From: Styela clava
Taxonomy: Eukaryota; Chordata; Ascidiacea; Stolidobranchia; Styelidae
Assembly (NCBI RefSeq): GCF_964204865.1
Contig: NC_135250.1
Coordinates: forward strand, 3,596,001-3,660,000
Reading direction: 5' to 3'
DNA length: 64,000 bases
Part shown: positions 23,332-35,880 of the stretch, one piece after another
How the letters are laid out: the number at the start of each line of letters is the position of its first letter
Position numbering within the stretch: the stretch's first letter is position 1
The notes under the pieces: generated by a model
The model's database searches: none
Seen by the model: the letters and a program-made list of their open reading frames with translations, nothing else
What the model was told of the DNA's origin: nothing
Program-made: the position numbers and the translations under genes

Positions 23332-26085
23332 AAGCAAAAAACTGTCAACCAACTTGATAATTTTTCTATTAATTCAGTTTTATGGTAATTTTTTACCGAG
23401 TCATACGTTATCGCTGTCACACATGAAAACTTTTCACGCATGATTATGCACATTATGTTTACGTTTTGATATATTGATAATTTTTCATATTGCTTGTATT
23501 TTGAACCTGTATTTGTACGCAAATGATGACTGTGTTTGATAGCAAGTAAGTAATACTCAAATTTTTGGAAACGGAAAGTCGAATGACCAAAAATATATGT
23601 CTGGAAATTCCTTCTCATTGTTGAGGTCAGTGGTTCCAAACTTTAAAAGTTGCGCCTCTTTTTAAAATCTGTCAAGTCTCGGGCCCCACTTCAAAAACAA
23701 CTAGCTAACAATAAGCTACAAATAACAGATAGTATGGCGAAAGTGAAAAACACGTTGAAAATACGTGGATGGAACGTAAATATCCAAAATAAAAAACAAA
23801 ATATCCAAAATTAGGAGGGCACGATCAAACAAATAATATTTTTCTGTTTAATTAGCTTCGCGTCCCCTCAAAAAGTTATCTAGACCGTAGCCTCTCCTCA
23901 TCTAGTGGGGCGCGCCCCATCGTTTGAGAACCACTGGTTTAGGTAATTGTACCGAGTGTTAAAATCCACAAAATTTGGAATACAATATCGGTAATTTTCG
24001 AGAATCCAGAAAAAAAAATTGAAAAAAGAAATAATAGCTTTCTTCTTTATCTTCGAGCGATGAAAATTAGAGATACATTTCCATTAGATTTATTATACCA
24101 ACCATATAATGTCTGCAGTGTCGACTCTCCGGATTCGTAATTTTGACTCTTACGAGTTTGAAAACACGACTCCGGCTATCCGATCTGAAAATACGACCCT
24201 AGTAGACTTTGACTCCAAAGCTCCGCGGTTACATGGATAATAAATCTAAACTGAATCTGTCGAGTATGGTTGTAGCTAGATGGCATACGTTAGCTTGCTA
24301 AAATGAAAGCAACAAGAAAGCTATGCTCAAATATATGGACACTTAGAATAAAACGAAATATATTATCATCACTTCACCGAAAACCATAGGTTACCCTACG
24401 CTTTCGGTACGATATCCTGCACGAATCTGAACAGTGAAACAGCTACATGGCTATGGTAACTGACTTACTAGTACTTGGGTACAAATACCGGTACAGGGGC
24501 TGTCATAGCTCTTCCATGTCCTGTGGTAATGATTTATTTTGTTTACATTAGAACTGTAACGAAAAGATGAGAGCGTAATAATTCACAGATGTACAGTAGC
24601 CTACGGTACCTTAACAGTACCTGTTGCTGTACTGTAGGCCTGCTATTCGATCGTGGAACGGTTCTTCTCTGGCATATAAAAACTCAATTCAATTTGGTCT
24701 CATCAAATTTAACATATTAAACACATCAAATTTAACTGAAAAACCTACATTTGACATTACTGCAGTAGCAAGATCGCGAAAGGAATAAGCCAATTTTACT
24801 GTGGTACTGTAACTGAGCGGCACCGTACCTGCAGGCTCTATCACGCAACCGCTTGAAATAAGTTTAAAACAGTGTTTCCATAAGTAAATTTTAGAACAGC
24901 GAAATTTTGAATAAAATATCAGATCTCATAGGATTCATAGGAAATTTAGGAATAAATAGAAGTAATAGCCTTCTGGAAAAAAATCAAACTTTAACCACTG
25001 AAAATTTCAAAACAATTGGTCCAGTATTCGAAGAGAAAAGCGATTTTATAATAATGATGGTGACGAAGTAAAATAAGAACAATAACAACAACATAATTTG
25101 AAACGATCGTTATGTTCCTTAAAGTGTCCAATAAAATGATAGTGGAAATAAGGTGTGTGTCTCAATCTGTGTTTATGCTTACTGAGAACTTTATATTATG
25201 GGCAGTTTTATATATCTTGGATGGGGAATTCGCAAATTACGTGTATAAACACGGGGGTGGGCTATTTCAATGAAACAGGTTGAGAGTTTGAAAACTGTGA
25301 CATATAATTCAATGGAATGCTAGGAATGTTACAATGCCCCTAACTTTAATTCAATCTCATAGCTAAGCAAAATATAGAGAAAATATATTAGAGTTTTTAA
25401 GTTAAGTTCGAAATTGACTGGAAGACTACTATGTCCAAGTTGATGTTTACTAGAGTCTTGTTTGGAGTTGGGACATCTTACAGCAACTACAACGCTACAT
25501 CTCTAATGGCAATGCGTATTATAAGTGCTCAACCACGGGAGTTTTATACCTTACGTCATCTTTTTATAGAAGGCTGAGACGTAATAAAATGATAGAAAAA
25601 AGAGTCAGCGGAGAGAATATAGAAGGCACGTTTGGCGTTTAGGGCATAACATTTTGGATACCGAAGTTGGATGAAGAGTTAGCTCAAATCATACAGGCTT
25701 ACCAAGAAGGAGGTATTCAGATAACTCATTTGACGTTTAAGTCATGACACTGAGGAAAATAGGAAAGAGATAATGAATCAAGAGTTTTGCTCATATCAAA
25801 CAAGACTTTACTATTTTGTATGGATTGATTTATAGAGATTTATAGATCTCATCTCGTTTTTAGAGCCAGGCACGCTTGTCAGAGTCGTGATCAGATCAAA
25901 CACCTAGTTATAATTAAATTAGAACTTATGCAATTTTATATAATTTCGTGAAAATATATGTTTTCCTATAGGGTTTTTTATATTCCTAAGATAACCATAA
26001 TTTCGCTCAACTGCAAATTTTACTTGCAAAATATGGGGAACTTTGGCATCGTTTGCGCTATTCTGGCCGCAGTGTTCACCACAGG
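23276..26085. repeat. Segmental duplication, copy 2
   Basis: Second copy of the 19535-22805 block, from an exon 4 stub to the exon 1 at 26033. It lacks the ~21.33-21.74 kb segment. The join at about 25050 lies where copy 1 has repeated CAATTGGTCCAGTATTCGAA sequences. Confidence 0.85.
23628..23936. mobile_element. hAT-like MITE (duplicated insertion)
   Basis: The same element and insertion site as 19891-20207, carried along by the segmental duplication. Ends are CAGTGGTTC and GTTTGAGAACCACTG. Confidence 0.75.
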
Positions 26086-29000
26086 TAAGGATCCATCTTT
26101 TGAATTGCGTATATTTAGAATGAGTTAAACCTTATCTTTTTTAATGCTATGTTAGATTTCTAATGCTATGTTTGAATTAAGAAAAATATATAAATGGAAT
26201 AATATGGGGTAAATATACTGCATTGAATTTGGTTTTAAAAGTGTTTTGAGTAATCGTCAATTTGTGACCAGGGCTGGGCATTTCGAGTCGGTTCATGCAA
26301 TCATTTCTAATCGCCGCCATCTTGTTTAATATTTTGTCAGTCGAAGGACGAGGTCAATTTTTATCGAAGCCATATTTTTATATTTAAATTCGGACAGATG
26401 TCTCATTTTTCGGTACTCCCGTAGTATGTAAACTAAGATGGCGGACACCGGAACTCAGTATGTGTACCAGGCTAGGCCATAATTTCAGATAAAAATACTA
26501 CGAGAATTACTTGGCTAGTCGCCAAACTCTGAATAGAACTAAAATTGGAATGAAATTATGGCCTAATCCTAACCTGGCACAAATACTACTTTCCGATGTC
26601 CGCCATCTTGGATCACGTACTACGAGAGCGCCCTTTTTTCTAGTGAGCTATTGATGATAAATTAATTCTGTGTTTTAAGATTATTACAATGAGGTCGCAT
26701 ACAATTACGTTCTTGTAATATTTTAAATATCTTGCAAATGTTCAAGATTTGATTGAAAAATATTCGATTTTGAAATCATCAAGTATTCTAAATACACAGG
26801 CCTATTAGTTTAAGGTGAATTTATGTTTGGAAAATGGATAATTTCTACTAGTTAGACGCTGTATGACCAAAAAGACATGGAATATATCCGTAGTCTAGAT
26901 ATATACATACTAAGGGCTGGGTTTTACACCGACACAACATTAGCCTATGCCATAGGTTCTCAAAGTACTCAATACTAGGCCATGGCTTCGTTAGAAAAAC
27001 TTAAGCGAGCTATTGGTTTACTTATTAAAATACCGACCTGGCTAATTTTTTAAATGCCCAAAGAAGCAATAGCGACATTAATAAAATTTTCCAACGGTAA
27101 AAACATCCGAGACATCAAATAATGTAATTTTAATTTACTCAGGAATATTAATCGGCAAGTAACAACGTGTTTTTGTTTTCAAATATTGTGAGGCTAGGTG
27201 ATGTTATGGAAACAACAACGTTTACCGAAATAATCTGTAGATCAATTATCATTTATTGCTCTGGATTTATTTCAATCACGCTTTAAAGATGCAAAATCGT
27301 TTGATGTATAGAACAGTAATTTTTAAAGTTCCGTTTGAAGAAAACTCTTGAAAATCTTAACAAAATGGAGCCAATTGTGAAACTTTTTTTATTGTTTATG
27401 ACATCATACTTATATATAAAAAAATTTGCATTTCAATGGAAATGTCTAGCAAATATTTGACTTTCAAATCAGCGCACTTAAAAATAAAACTGTTTTGTTC
27501 GTCAAAGAATTTACCCCCCGTTAAGAAATTTGCTCATAGCGAGGCCACGCCCACTTGGCTACCGAGACTATAAAGAATCATAGCATAGATTCACAACATT
27601 TGTAAATAACAATTGACGTGATACTTTCATGGGCAATTCATGACATGTTTCCCTAAATTTGCTTTTAGGTTTAGGCTCGAATTTTTACGGTGGTTCTAAT
27701 GGATTTTCGACACACAAACTTTTATATTTTATTGAGTGATCGGTGGAATTCTCGAAGAACAAAAATATTTGACTAATAAAGCTGTGTCTTTGTCTAAAGA
27801 ATTGACTTAATATTTTGAACCATGGCGAACTAAACTCATAAATTCTTTTGTTCTAAGGGCGATTGTTCCTGCCTAAAAAAAGGCCTTTCCCTGTAACCAA
27901 TTGACCAAACACTTTCGAATGTTAACACCTGAAGATGGAAAAAGTTCCTAGAAAGCCATTTTTTATTTATTTACTTATTAAAATACTGGGTGCTCCCGAA
28001 GTATGCGAACCAAGATGGCGGACATCGGAACGTAACATGGGTAACAGGTTAGGGTTAGGCGATAATTTTTTTCCAGTTTTCCTTATTTTAGTCCTATTAT
28101 CAGTTCGAAGACTAGCCAAGAGCCTCGCGTAGTATTTATACCTAAAATTATGGCCTAACCCTAACCTAGTACACATATTACATTCCGATGTCCGCCATCT
28201 TGGTTCGCATACTTCGGGAGCCCCAAATACTGACCTGGCTAATTTTTTAATTAAATGCCCAAAGAAGCAATAGCGACATTAATAAAATTTCCCAACGGTA
28301 AAAACATCCGAGTCATTAAATAATGTAATTTTAATTTACTCAGGAATATTAATTGGCAAGTAACAACGTGTTTTTTGTTTTCAAATATTATGAGGCTAGG
28401 TGATGTTATGGAAACAAAAACGTTTTCTAAAATTATCTGTAGAGCAATTATCATTTATTGAATGGGATTTTGTTTCAATCACGCTTTAAAGATGCAAAAT
28501 CGTTTGATGTATAGGACAGTAATTTTTATAGTTCCGTTTGAAGAAAACTCTTGAAAATCATAACGAAATGGAGCCAATTGTGAAACTTTTTTTTATTGTT
28601 TATGACATCATACTAATATATAAAAAAAATTTGCATTTCAATGGACAATTCTAGCACATATTTGACTTTTTAAAGCTGCGAACTTGGAGAATAAAACTGT
28701 TGTGTTCGTCAAAGAATTTATCCCTCTTTAAGAAATTTGCTCATAGCGAGGCCACGCCCACTTGGTCACCGAGACGATAAAGAAGCATAGCATAGATTTA
28801 CTACATTTGTAAATAACGATTGACGTGATACTTTCATGGGCAATTCATGACATGTTTTCTTATATTTGCTTTTAGGTTTAGGCTCGAACTTTTTACGGTG
28901 GTTCTAATGGATTTTGGACACTCAAACTTTTATATTTTATTGAGGGATCGGTGGAATTCTCGAACAACAAAAATATTTGACTAATAAAGCTGTGTCTTTG

Positions 29001-30879
29001 TCCAAAGAATCGACTTAATATTTTGAACTATGGCGAACTAAACTCATAAACTCTTTTGTTCTAAGGGCGATTGTTCTTGCTTAAAAAAGGCCTTCCCCTG
29101 TAACCAATAGACCAAACAATTTCAAATGTTAACACCTGAAGATGGAAAAAGTTCCTAGAAAGCCTTTTTTTATTTATTTTCAATGGTACCCGATAATTTA
29201 CGCAGCATTATTCTTTTTATTCTAGGAGTTATCAGCATTAAATGTTATGACTGCTTTGACTGCAACATCGTGAACCACCGTACTCCAACTACAACTTGTG
29301 ATGTTCCTCCAGATGCCTCTAATGACACAAGGGCTGCTTGCTACACGGGAACTGGATTTGTGAACGGTGAGGCAAATGTTCCTTCATAAACATACAAAAT
29401 ATGGAATCGATATATTGTTCAAAACGGTAATCGATCCGGATTGAATTCAAGTCTTATCTGTATCGGTATTTCTGTATTCTTCAGTAAACTATTCTGGGGG
29501 CGTTTTACACCAGGGGTGTGCAACCTGCGGTCCGCGGGCCAAATGAAGCCCGCGAAGAAAACTTGTGCGGCCCACGGAGAAGCGCCATTTCGAATGGTGT
29601 GCGGCATGCGAAACGAGTTTTTAGTTTAATCTGCAAGCAAATCCAATTTCTTTGCATTGCAATGCCTATATCTGAGCTTGTGCAAAGCAAACAACGCATG
29701 TCACAAGACCAATAACCAAAATATTTGTGTCTGTAACTACTAGAAAGCCTATGTGGGATAAAGTCGCGGCTCGCGGTTTCAGTCAGTTATTTGTTTCTGG
29801 CCCTCGTGTAGTAAAGGTTTCACACAATCTATTCATTCAGCGCTCGCTCTGCCTGCGAGCTTAGATGACCCATATTCGTATGCATCGGCTACAAGAATAT
29901 TGTGACAGGAACCAAAACGGATATATTGAGCAGATCAAATACCTTTCATAATAATACTACATTATCCTAATACGAGCAGTTCACAACATTTTTGCATGAA
30001 CAACTTAATACATATACTCTTACAGGCGATGAAGAAGCTACTATAATTCGTGGATGTAGATGGTCTACAAGTTTTCGCTGCTTTCAAGAAAATCATCCCG
30101 CATTAAAAGGGGAATATTGCTACTGTAGCAGAGGTAAATGATTCAAGCGTTGCTACTTTGGTATGCGATATTAGTGATTTCAGTATTAATCCTAACCCAA
30201 CGATGACAGGGTTAGGAACTGATTTCTATGAGAATGTCCTCGTGCGATTGGGATCACGTTAAGCAAGTGGGATCACGTACAACGTAGTTTTGTAATACTG
30301 AGATCGCATACCAAAGTGGCAACATTCAAGTTTTCTTTGTTTCAAAGTTGTTATTTATGATCCCTTAAATTGGTGGCTCTCAACCTTTTTCATCAAATTC
30401 CTCTCTTCGCCTTTTTACTATTCCCTATGATAAAAACATACACGAAGACCAAAACGAAGTAGTACGGGTATGCAACCTATCACTACCGGTACAGCAATGT
30501 TCACGACTGCCGCGATTGCACAACCGTCACATAGTGTGCAATTTTTGGTGACGCAATCGGACAAAATAAACGAATCCCATAGAACCCACAGACATTTTGA
30601 AAATAAATAAAAGAAAAAGCCTTCTTCTAGATAAATCTTAAGCCACTAAAAATTTCAAAGAAATTAGTCCCGTAGTTGGTGAGAAAAGCGACTCACACAT
30701 AACGATGAGAAGAAATACCAACGAGAACAACAATATAATGCTGAGACAGCAAATGCTTATCTTCAATTTCAGATCTCTGCAACGGCGACGGCAGCGGCAA
30801 CGGCGCATCTTCCATCGTGAAACTGAACGTCGTTCTGATGATGTTTGTGACGGGAATTTTTGTGAAAATTTTTGCTTGA
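26033..30879 (+). CDS. Ly6/LU-domain GPI-anchored protein, 135 aa
   Basis: Exons 26033-26084, 29226-29366, 30026-30133 and 30773-30879 join in frame through phase-1 introns. Exon 1 encodes a signal peptide (MGNFGIVCAILAAVFTT). Exon 2 has KCYDCFDC and an NDT glycosylation site. Exon 3 has RGCRWST, FRC and GEYCYC. Exon 4 begins DLCN, then a glycine-rich GDGSGNGASS stretch absent from its neighbours, and a hydrophobic tail (VVLMMFVTGIFVKIFA) before TGA. The ten cysteines and DLCN give a three-finger domain, probably GPI-anchored. Intron 1 (3.1 kb) contains two MITEs and a ~0.95 kb tandem duplication. Ligand and function are unknown. Confidence 0.85.
26411..26632. mobile_element. GGTACTCCC-family MITE
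   Basis: Both palindromic halves are present (AAGATGGCGGACACCGGAAC left, GTCCGCCATCTTGG right). The flanks CATTTTTC and CTTTTTTC are an imperfect 8-bp duplication. It lies in intron 1 of the 135-aa Ly6 gene. Confidence 0.75.
27025..27988. repeat. Intronic tandem duplication, copy 1
   Basis: Matches 28225-29180 in direct orientation with only scattered differences, starting CTTATTAAAATAC.GACCTGG and ending GGAAAAAGTTCCTAGAAAGCC followed by T-rich sequence. No coding content. Confidence 0.85.
27989..28224. mobile_element. GGTACTCCC-family MITE with perfect TSD
   Basis: A 236-bp element with ends GGTGCTCCCGAAGTATG and CATACTTCGGGAGCCCC. The perfect 8-bp duplication AAATACTG flanks it (27981-27988, 28225-28232). 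It sits at the junction of the two intronic duplicates. Confidence 0.9.
28225..29180. repeat. Intronic tandem duplication, copy 2
   Basis: Direct repeat of 27025-27988. It ends about 45 bases before exon 2 of the 135-aa Ly6 gene. Confidence 0.85.
29511..29835. mobile_element. hAT-like repeat, GTGTGCAACC family
   Basis: Starts CAGGGGTGTGCAACCTGCGG and carries CCGCGGGCC and GCGGCCCACGG blocks, like the better-preserved copy at 48712-49012. The right end is degraded. It lies in intron 2 of the 135-aa Ly6 gene. Confidence 0.6.
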
Positions 30880-31132
30880 AAGAAACAAACTGCTAATCCT
30901 ATCATTTATACCGATAATCTAGTTTTATGACAATTTTAATTCTTAGTTTTAGTTCAGTTAGGCTAAGGCATGTTTATATGGCCTTGTTCAGCATTTAAAT
31001 TGCCCCCACCGTGATGGGCATATAATACTGTCTTATTTTTTTACCGCTCATTTTATTTCACACAATACGAGTACTTTTTTATTTCTTTTTATTCAAAGCG
31101 TAATTTTCACCAAATATTTTGCTGTTTTATTC

Positions 31133-31333
31133 GGTACTCCCGAAGTATGCGAACCATGATGGCGGACACCGGGACGTAGTATGTGTACCAGGTTAGGCCG
31201 TAATTTTAGGTACAAGAATATGGGAGTTACTTGGCTAGTCCCCGAACTCGTAATGGAACTAAAATAAGGAAAATTAAGGTCTAACCCCAACCTGGTACAC
31301 ATACCAAGTTCCGGTGTCCGCCATCTTGGCACC
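31133..31333. mobile_element. GGTACTCCC-family MITE with perfect TSD
   Basis: A 201-bp element with ends GGTACTCCCGAAGTATGCG and CGCCATCTTGGCACC, the right terminus shortened. The duplication TTTTATTC flanks it exactly (31125-31132, 31334-31341). It lies about 250 bases beyond the stop of the 135-aa Ly6 gene. Confidence 0.85.
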
Positions 31334-33289
31334 TTTTATTCTAATTAAAAAGGAACTATTTTAGCTCGTACGTTCAAATTATCGATGCGCGACCTTCGTG
31401 ATTCGACCTTGCTCTCTTGTTTAAAAAAATTAATCCTAATTCTTTTATTTCTATCATTAATCAATAGCTTTTATGCTGAATACGAAATCGAAATAAACTT
31501 ACTTACCAGTGAACAGTATTGTTTCCTCACTTTGTTGCATATGTAGAGTTGCAGCGGCATGGTTTCTTGCTCGCGTAGTCTGCAGACACTCTGGCGGCTC
31601 CGTGCGTTGAGATTCCACACATTAGTTCGATGACGCAAATTGAGAACTTTATTTTCCACTAGAAATGCATGAATTGGACAGATAAAACGGAGAGCAACGA
31701 ACACGCGACCAGACTTAAATGGCAGTCATACAAAAAAGGATGATGCAATCCTCAAACGGCGTTACGTGGACATGTGTGCTCGGAGTCGACGAAGAATAGG
31801 TATATCTACTCCGGTGGAAAGCACATGAGTCGAAACCATAGCTCCGACTCCGCATACTTCTGTACACGGCTACACGATAGTAATAAAAAATACAACATCA
31901 AAAAGGGAAAAAAAGCAAGTCCCATCACACAATGGGTGTTTCCCGACCCTTGATTTCAGAAAAATTCTCCATATACTTTACTATTTCAAAATTCCTGATG
32001 CTTATTTTGAGTGTGTTTAAAAACTGTTATCTCTCATAAACTTATTTATGTGTTCAAAATCATCATTCCAAGAAATATATCAGTACCTATTACAAATTCT
32101 GATCCCTGATTTTAGATTACTTTTTGAATATTGCAACTAAACTAAAGCCCCTCGAATGCCATAAAGATAAATATGTTATCCGATTTCCTTTTAATTTTTG
32201 AAAACACAACTGAAAACTGACTAATAGCAAGAGAGCTGTGCTCAAATATATGGACACCTTAACCAGAGCGAAGCAGTATTTACCTTTGACGCCACCGGTA
32301 CCCACAAAAAATTCCGAGTTTCGCGTAGAAATAATTTACAGAATCAAACCGGACAGCCAGTGTCCCCATGGATAAAATAATACAGCGAAATTTTAGACGA
32401 AATATCAGATTTTATGCGAAATTTAGAAATAAATAAAAGTAATAGCCTTCTAGCAAAAAAAACATCTGTCTGAGGGAAAGATGTTAAGCGGAACTCATTG
32501 CAATTGTTACGTCATTGTTACTTTGTTATTGCTTATTTTTCATTGTTACGAAAATAAACGAGGAAATCGACGCTAGGTTGTCACTGCACTGAGGGGCATC
32601 GTCTCTTCGCCTTTCACCGTATTGCTTGTGGCTCACAATTCGAATGTCTAATTGCAAGCAGAATTCACAGCAGCACATAGAGCTCGGTAATGGAAACCAC
32701 CCTCAACACACCTCCAGACATTTTATAGTCCAATTATAAAAGCAATTGGGTAATCTTAAAGGTAGCGCGTCTTGCTTTGTCTGATTGTCGCTATTCAGGT
32801 TTCAAGTTATATTTCTTCAATGAGAAGGCAGTTTTCTATCATAGTCTAATGCTAATCAATTGGTTTCACTTCAAAAGTGAGGTCTTAGTTAGACCTTCTG
32901 TTAGTCCAACTGACAAAATAGAGTTAAATTATTTCGGGAGGCTACGCAGAATCGCACATGTAAGTAATGGTTATTTGATAGTATTTTAAGTCTCATTGGT
33001 TGCTCCCCTATAGTCTTGAACATAGTGAAGGTGAGAAACGCATCAAATGGTGGTTAGAAAATTTAAAAATTATTAGCATTCTTTGTCAACAACAAGTAGC
33101 TCCCTTTAAATGTTTGATTTGGTCTGATGATTCCAACGCAAATATAATAAAGAAAAGGAAAAGACGTCTCTCACTCGTCGTGACAAAAATATCGTACAAT
33201 AATAGAGATCAAAACAACAGATTGATCTAAACGCGTTATATTTTGAGTCTACGCTTGCGGCAATGTCTGCAAAAAGGGCGGGCACCAGT

Positions 33290-33800
33290 CTCAGTTATGG
33301 ATGTATCGCTATTCCCAATGGTTCGCATGGTCCGAATCACCTCACGAATAACTTTGTGTATAGACGATCAACAGGTTAGGAATAGGTATATTTATATGGT
33401 CCTAATCGTCGCCATTCGAATGAACTTGCATAGAGGGTTATTAGGCTGCCATATAGACAGCAGGTTGAGAATATGGATGGGTATACAGTTAGTACAATCG
33501 TCATTTAAATGACCTCGCGCGGAAGCCAATTGGTGTGCCATATAGACAGCGAGTTAGAAGAAATAAAGATGGATATATGGCCCATATCGCCATATCAATA
33601 ATTTTCTGTGTATGGCTATAGGGCGGTGATATATACATCAGGTTCGATTTTTTGGGCACGCATCCACAAGGCGTGTGCTGTCGACCAAGCGCAGTCTTTT
33701 TTTTATGAAGATTATTCTTTGAATAATTGATGCCATATAGGCAGCAGGTTGAATATGCTATCATTAGACAAATAACTAAGCAAAAGCTGGTCGCCACTCC
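33290..33800. repeat. Degenerate ~90-bp tandem repeat
   Basis: The landmark GCCATATAGACAGCAGGTTGA and variants recur near 33450, 33537, 33627 and 33731. A weaker GACGATCAACAGGTTAGG lies near 33363. Spacing is 87-104 bases, with ATATGGNCC-type segments between. Confidence 0.65.
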
Positions 33801-34393
33801 ACGGTCTTATCGTAACCAAAATGTATCAGTTTTATTAGTTTAGTTCAAATGGTTTCGTGGATGGCAATAGCTCAAGTCTCGTTTTGCTTGTATATTCGTT
33901 TTACCGGACAAGCAAACGCTAGTGTTGAGTTAAGAACTTTACTAGCAGCAGACAGCAGTCAATTTTGACCATCGATCTATCTCAGATCGATATAATTTAC
34001 CTAGAACATGTTATTAATTCGCTGGATCAATATTGGTTTGATGTAAAATTGATTGGATCTTATTTGCTCCGATGGGGACTTTTGGGTCTAGTATAGTTTA
34101 GTACCACAAGCACTTCCGCTGGGCGTAGCATAATGTTATACCTAGCATATGTTATTCCTAACCCCTACCTGACTATGTCCTCCAAAAATTACGTCACTAC
34201 GACGTCACAAACACGTCATAGAGCTTGCCAAAATATAGCTACGATCGCCCGAAACGGCATATGCGCCGACGATAACGAACTCACTACCGCCAGCGGTCTC
34301 TCTCATATCGCGATCGTTGCGACGAGAAGACAAGAGAAATAGCTTGCTTGATTTCGGGTGATCATCTGCGCATTTTGGACGACCATTCGGGGG

Positions 34394-34922
34394 TCATGAG
34401 TGCTCAAAGCCTCCGGGAAGGTCACACGAGTCATAAAAGGTTGGGGACCACTGTTATAAAGTAAACACAAAAAAACATTATATTACGCCTATGTTAACTT
34501 AAACTCAAACTTTACCGCCTCTTTTGTCGAATCTCTAAATTTGCAATTCGAAAAAACACCACACATTATTATGTGTAGGATTAGAACATTGGATTACTGC
34601 AAGACGCGGTAAACAACAAGATGCGTAAAGTTCTAGGAGTGAAAATGAAATTGTATCATGAGTGCTCAAAGCTTCTGGGAAGGGCACACGAGTCATAAAA
34701 GGTTGGGGACCACTGTTATAAAGTAAACACACAAAAAACATTATATTACGCCTATGTTAACTTAAACTCAAATTTTACCGCCTCTTTTGTCGAATTTCTA
34801 AATTTGCAATTCGAAAAAACACCACACATTTTTATGAGTAGGATTAGTACATTGGATTATTGCAAGACGCGGTAAACAACAAGATGCGTAAATTTCTAGG
34901 AGTGAAAATGAAATTGTATCCT
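34394..34922. repeat. 262-bp tandem duplication
   Basis: Two nearly identical direct copies (34394-34655 and 34656-34922), each starting TCATGAGTGCTCAAAGC and containing AAAGGTTGGGGACCACTG, a typical hAT terminus. They may derive from the end of a hAT-like element. Confidence 0.8.
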
Positions 34923-35787
34923 AATCAACAACGGCCGTGCGATTAGCTGCGCCAAATTAACATCCTGCGATTGTTCCTGCGATCCTGCGATTACAAATTA
35001 AAATATTTTGTCGCGAATTGGCTATGAATCATTCATTTACGATTAATTTTATTAATTAAACCAACAATATATTTAGTAGCTGTTTGAACATTGCTATCAA
35101 TGGGGAGTACAGTTTGGTGATACTGTTAGCATAAGCCTTTTCCATTTACAAATAAAATCGTCATCAGTCAACTTATTTATATATGAAAATATCTATTGCC
35201 AAGTAGTACGGTTGCAACTATCGTAATCTATATAGCGTTATTTCTCTGGTTTAGTTAGCTGCGAGAACCTTTCTTTTATATTCAAAATTACTATAAATAC
35301 AATAACACGGCGTGCAAAATTGTTGAAGGGTGGAAATTTTGCCATGGTCATATTTATTGACGTTCCCGTCCCCATAGTCCTGGTATGGACACTTAGCATT
35401 GTGCGTCAAATATTCACACCTGCCTATTTTAGAAGCTATAAATATATATCTAATAAAAAAGAGGCGGAAATACCACTTAACTTGCGCAAACGTCGCTGGC
35501 CCATACTTGGCCGCACGAAGCAGCGAATTTTTTTGAGCTAAAAATATAGGGTTGCCGAGAAGTGCTCATTTTCGGATTACATCTTTTATGGCGCCGTTAT
35601 TTTGTGGCTTAAAAGACGCCAATTGTACCTTGCCGAGATTGCTTTGTTCGTGCTTTTGAACTCGAACATTGTTTGCAAAGATATGAGCTATCATATTATG
35701 AAGTCTTTGATAGACTTTAATTCTGGATTTCAAATATTTACTTACCGTATGTCATGCCCAGTCATGTCTAAATAGAAATTCCGGCTC

Positions 35788-35880
35788 CGGAAATGGCGCA
35801 CAACCTGATCCCTAACCTTGTACACATACTATGTTCAGGTTGTGCGCCGTCTTGCTGCACATACATCGGGAGCACCGAAA
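35788..35880. mobile_element. Short MITE, GCGCACAACCTGAT subfamily
   Basis: A compact palindrome: ATGGCGCACAACCTGATC on the left and TTCAGGTTGTGCGCCGTCTT on the right, with CGGGAGCACC at the end. The same subfamily is at about 54973-55083 and 56242-56330. Confidence 0.6.
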
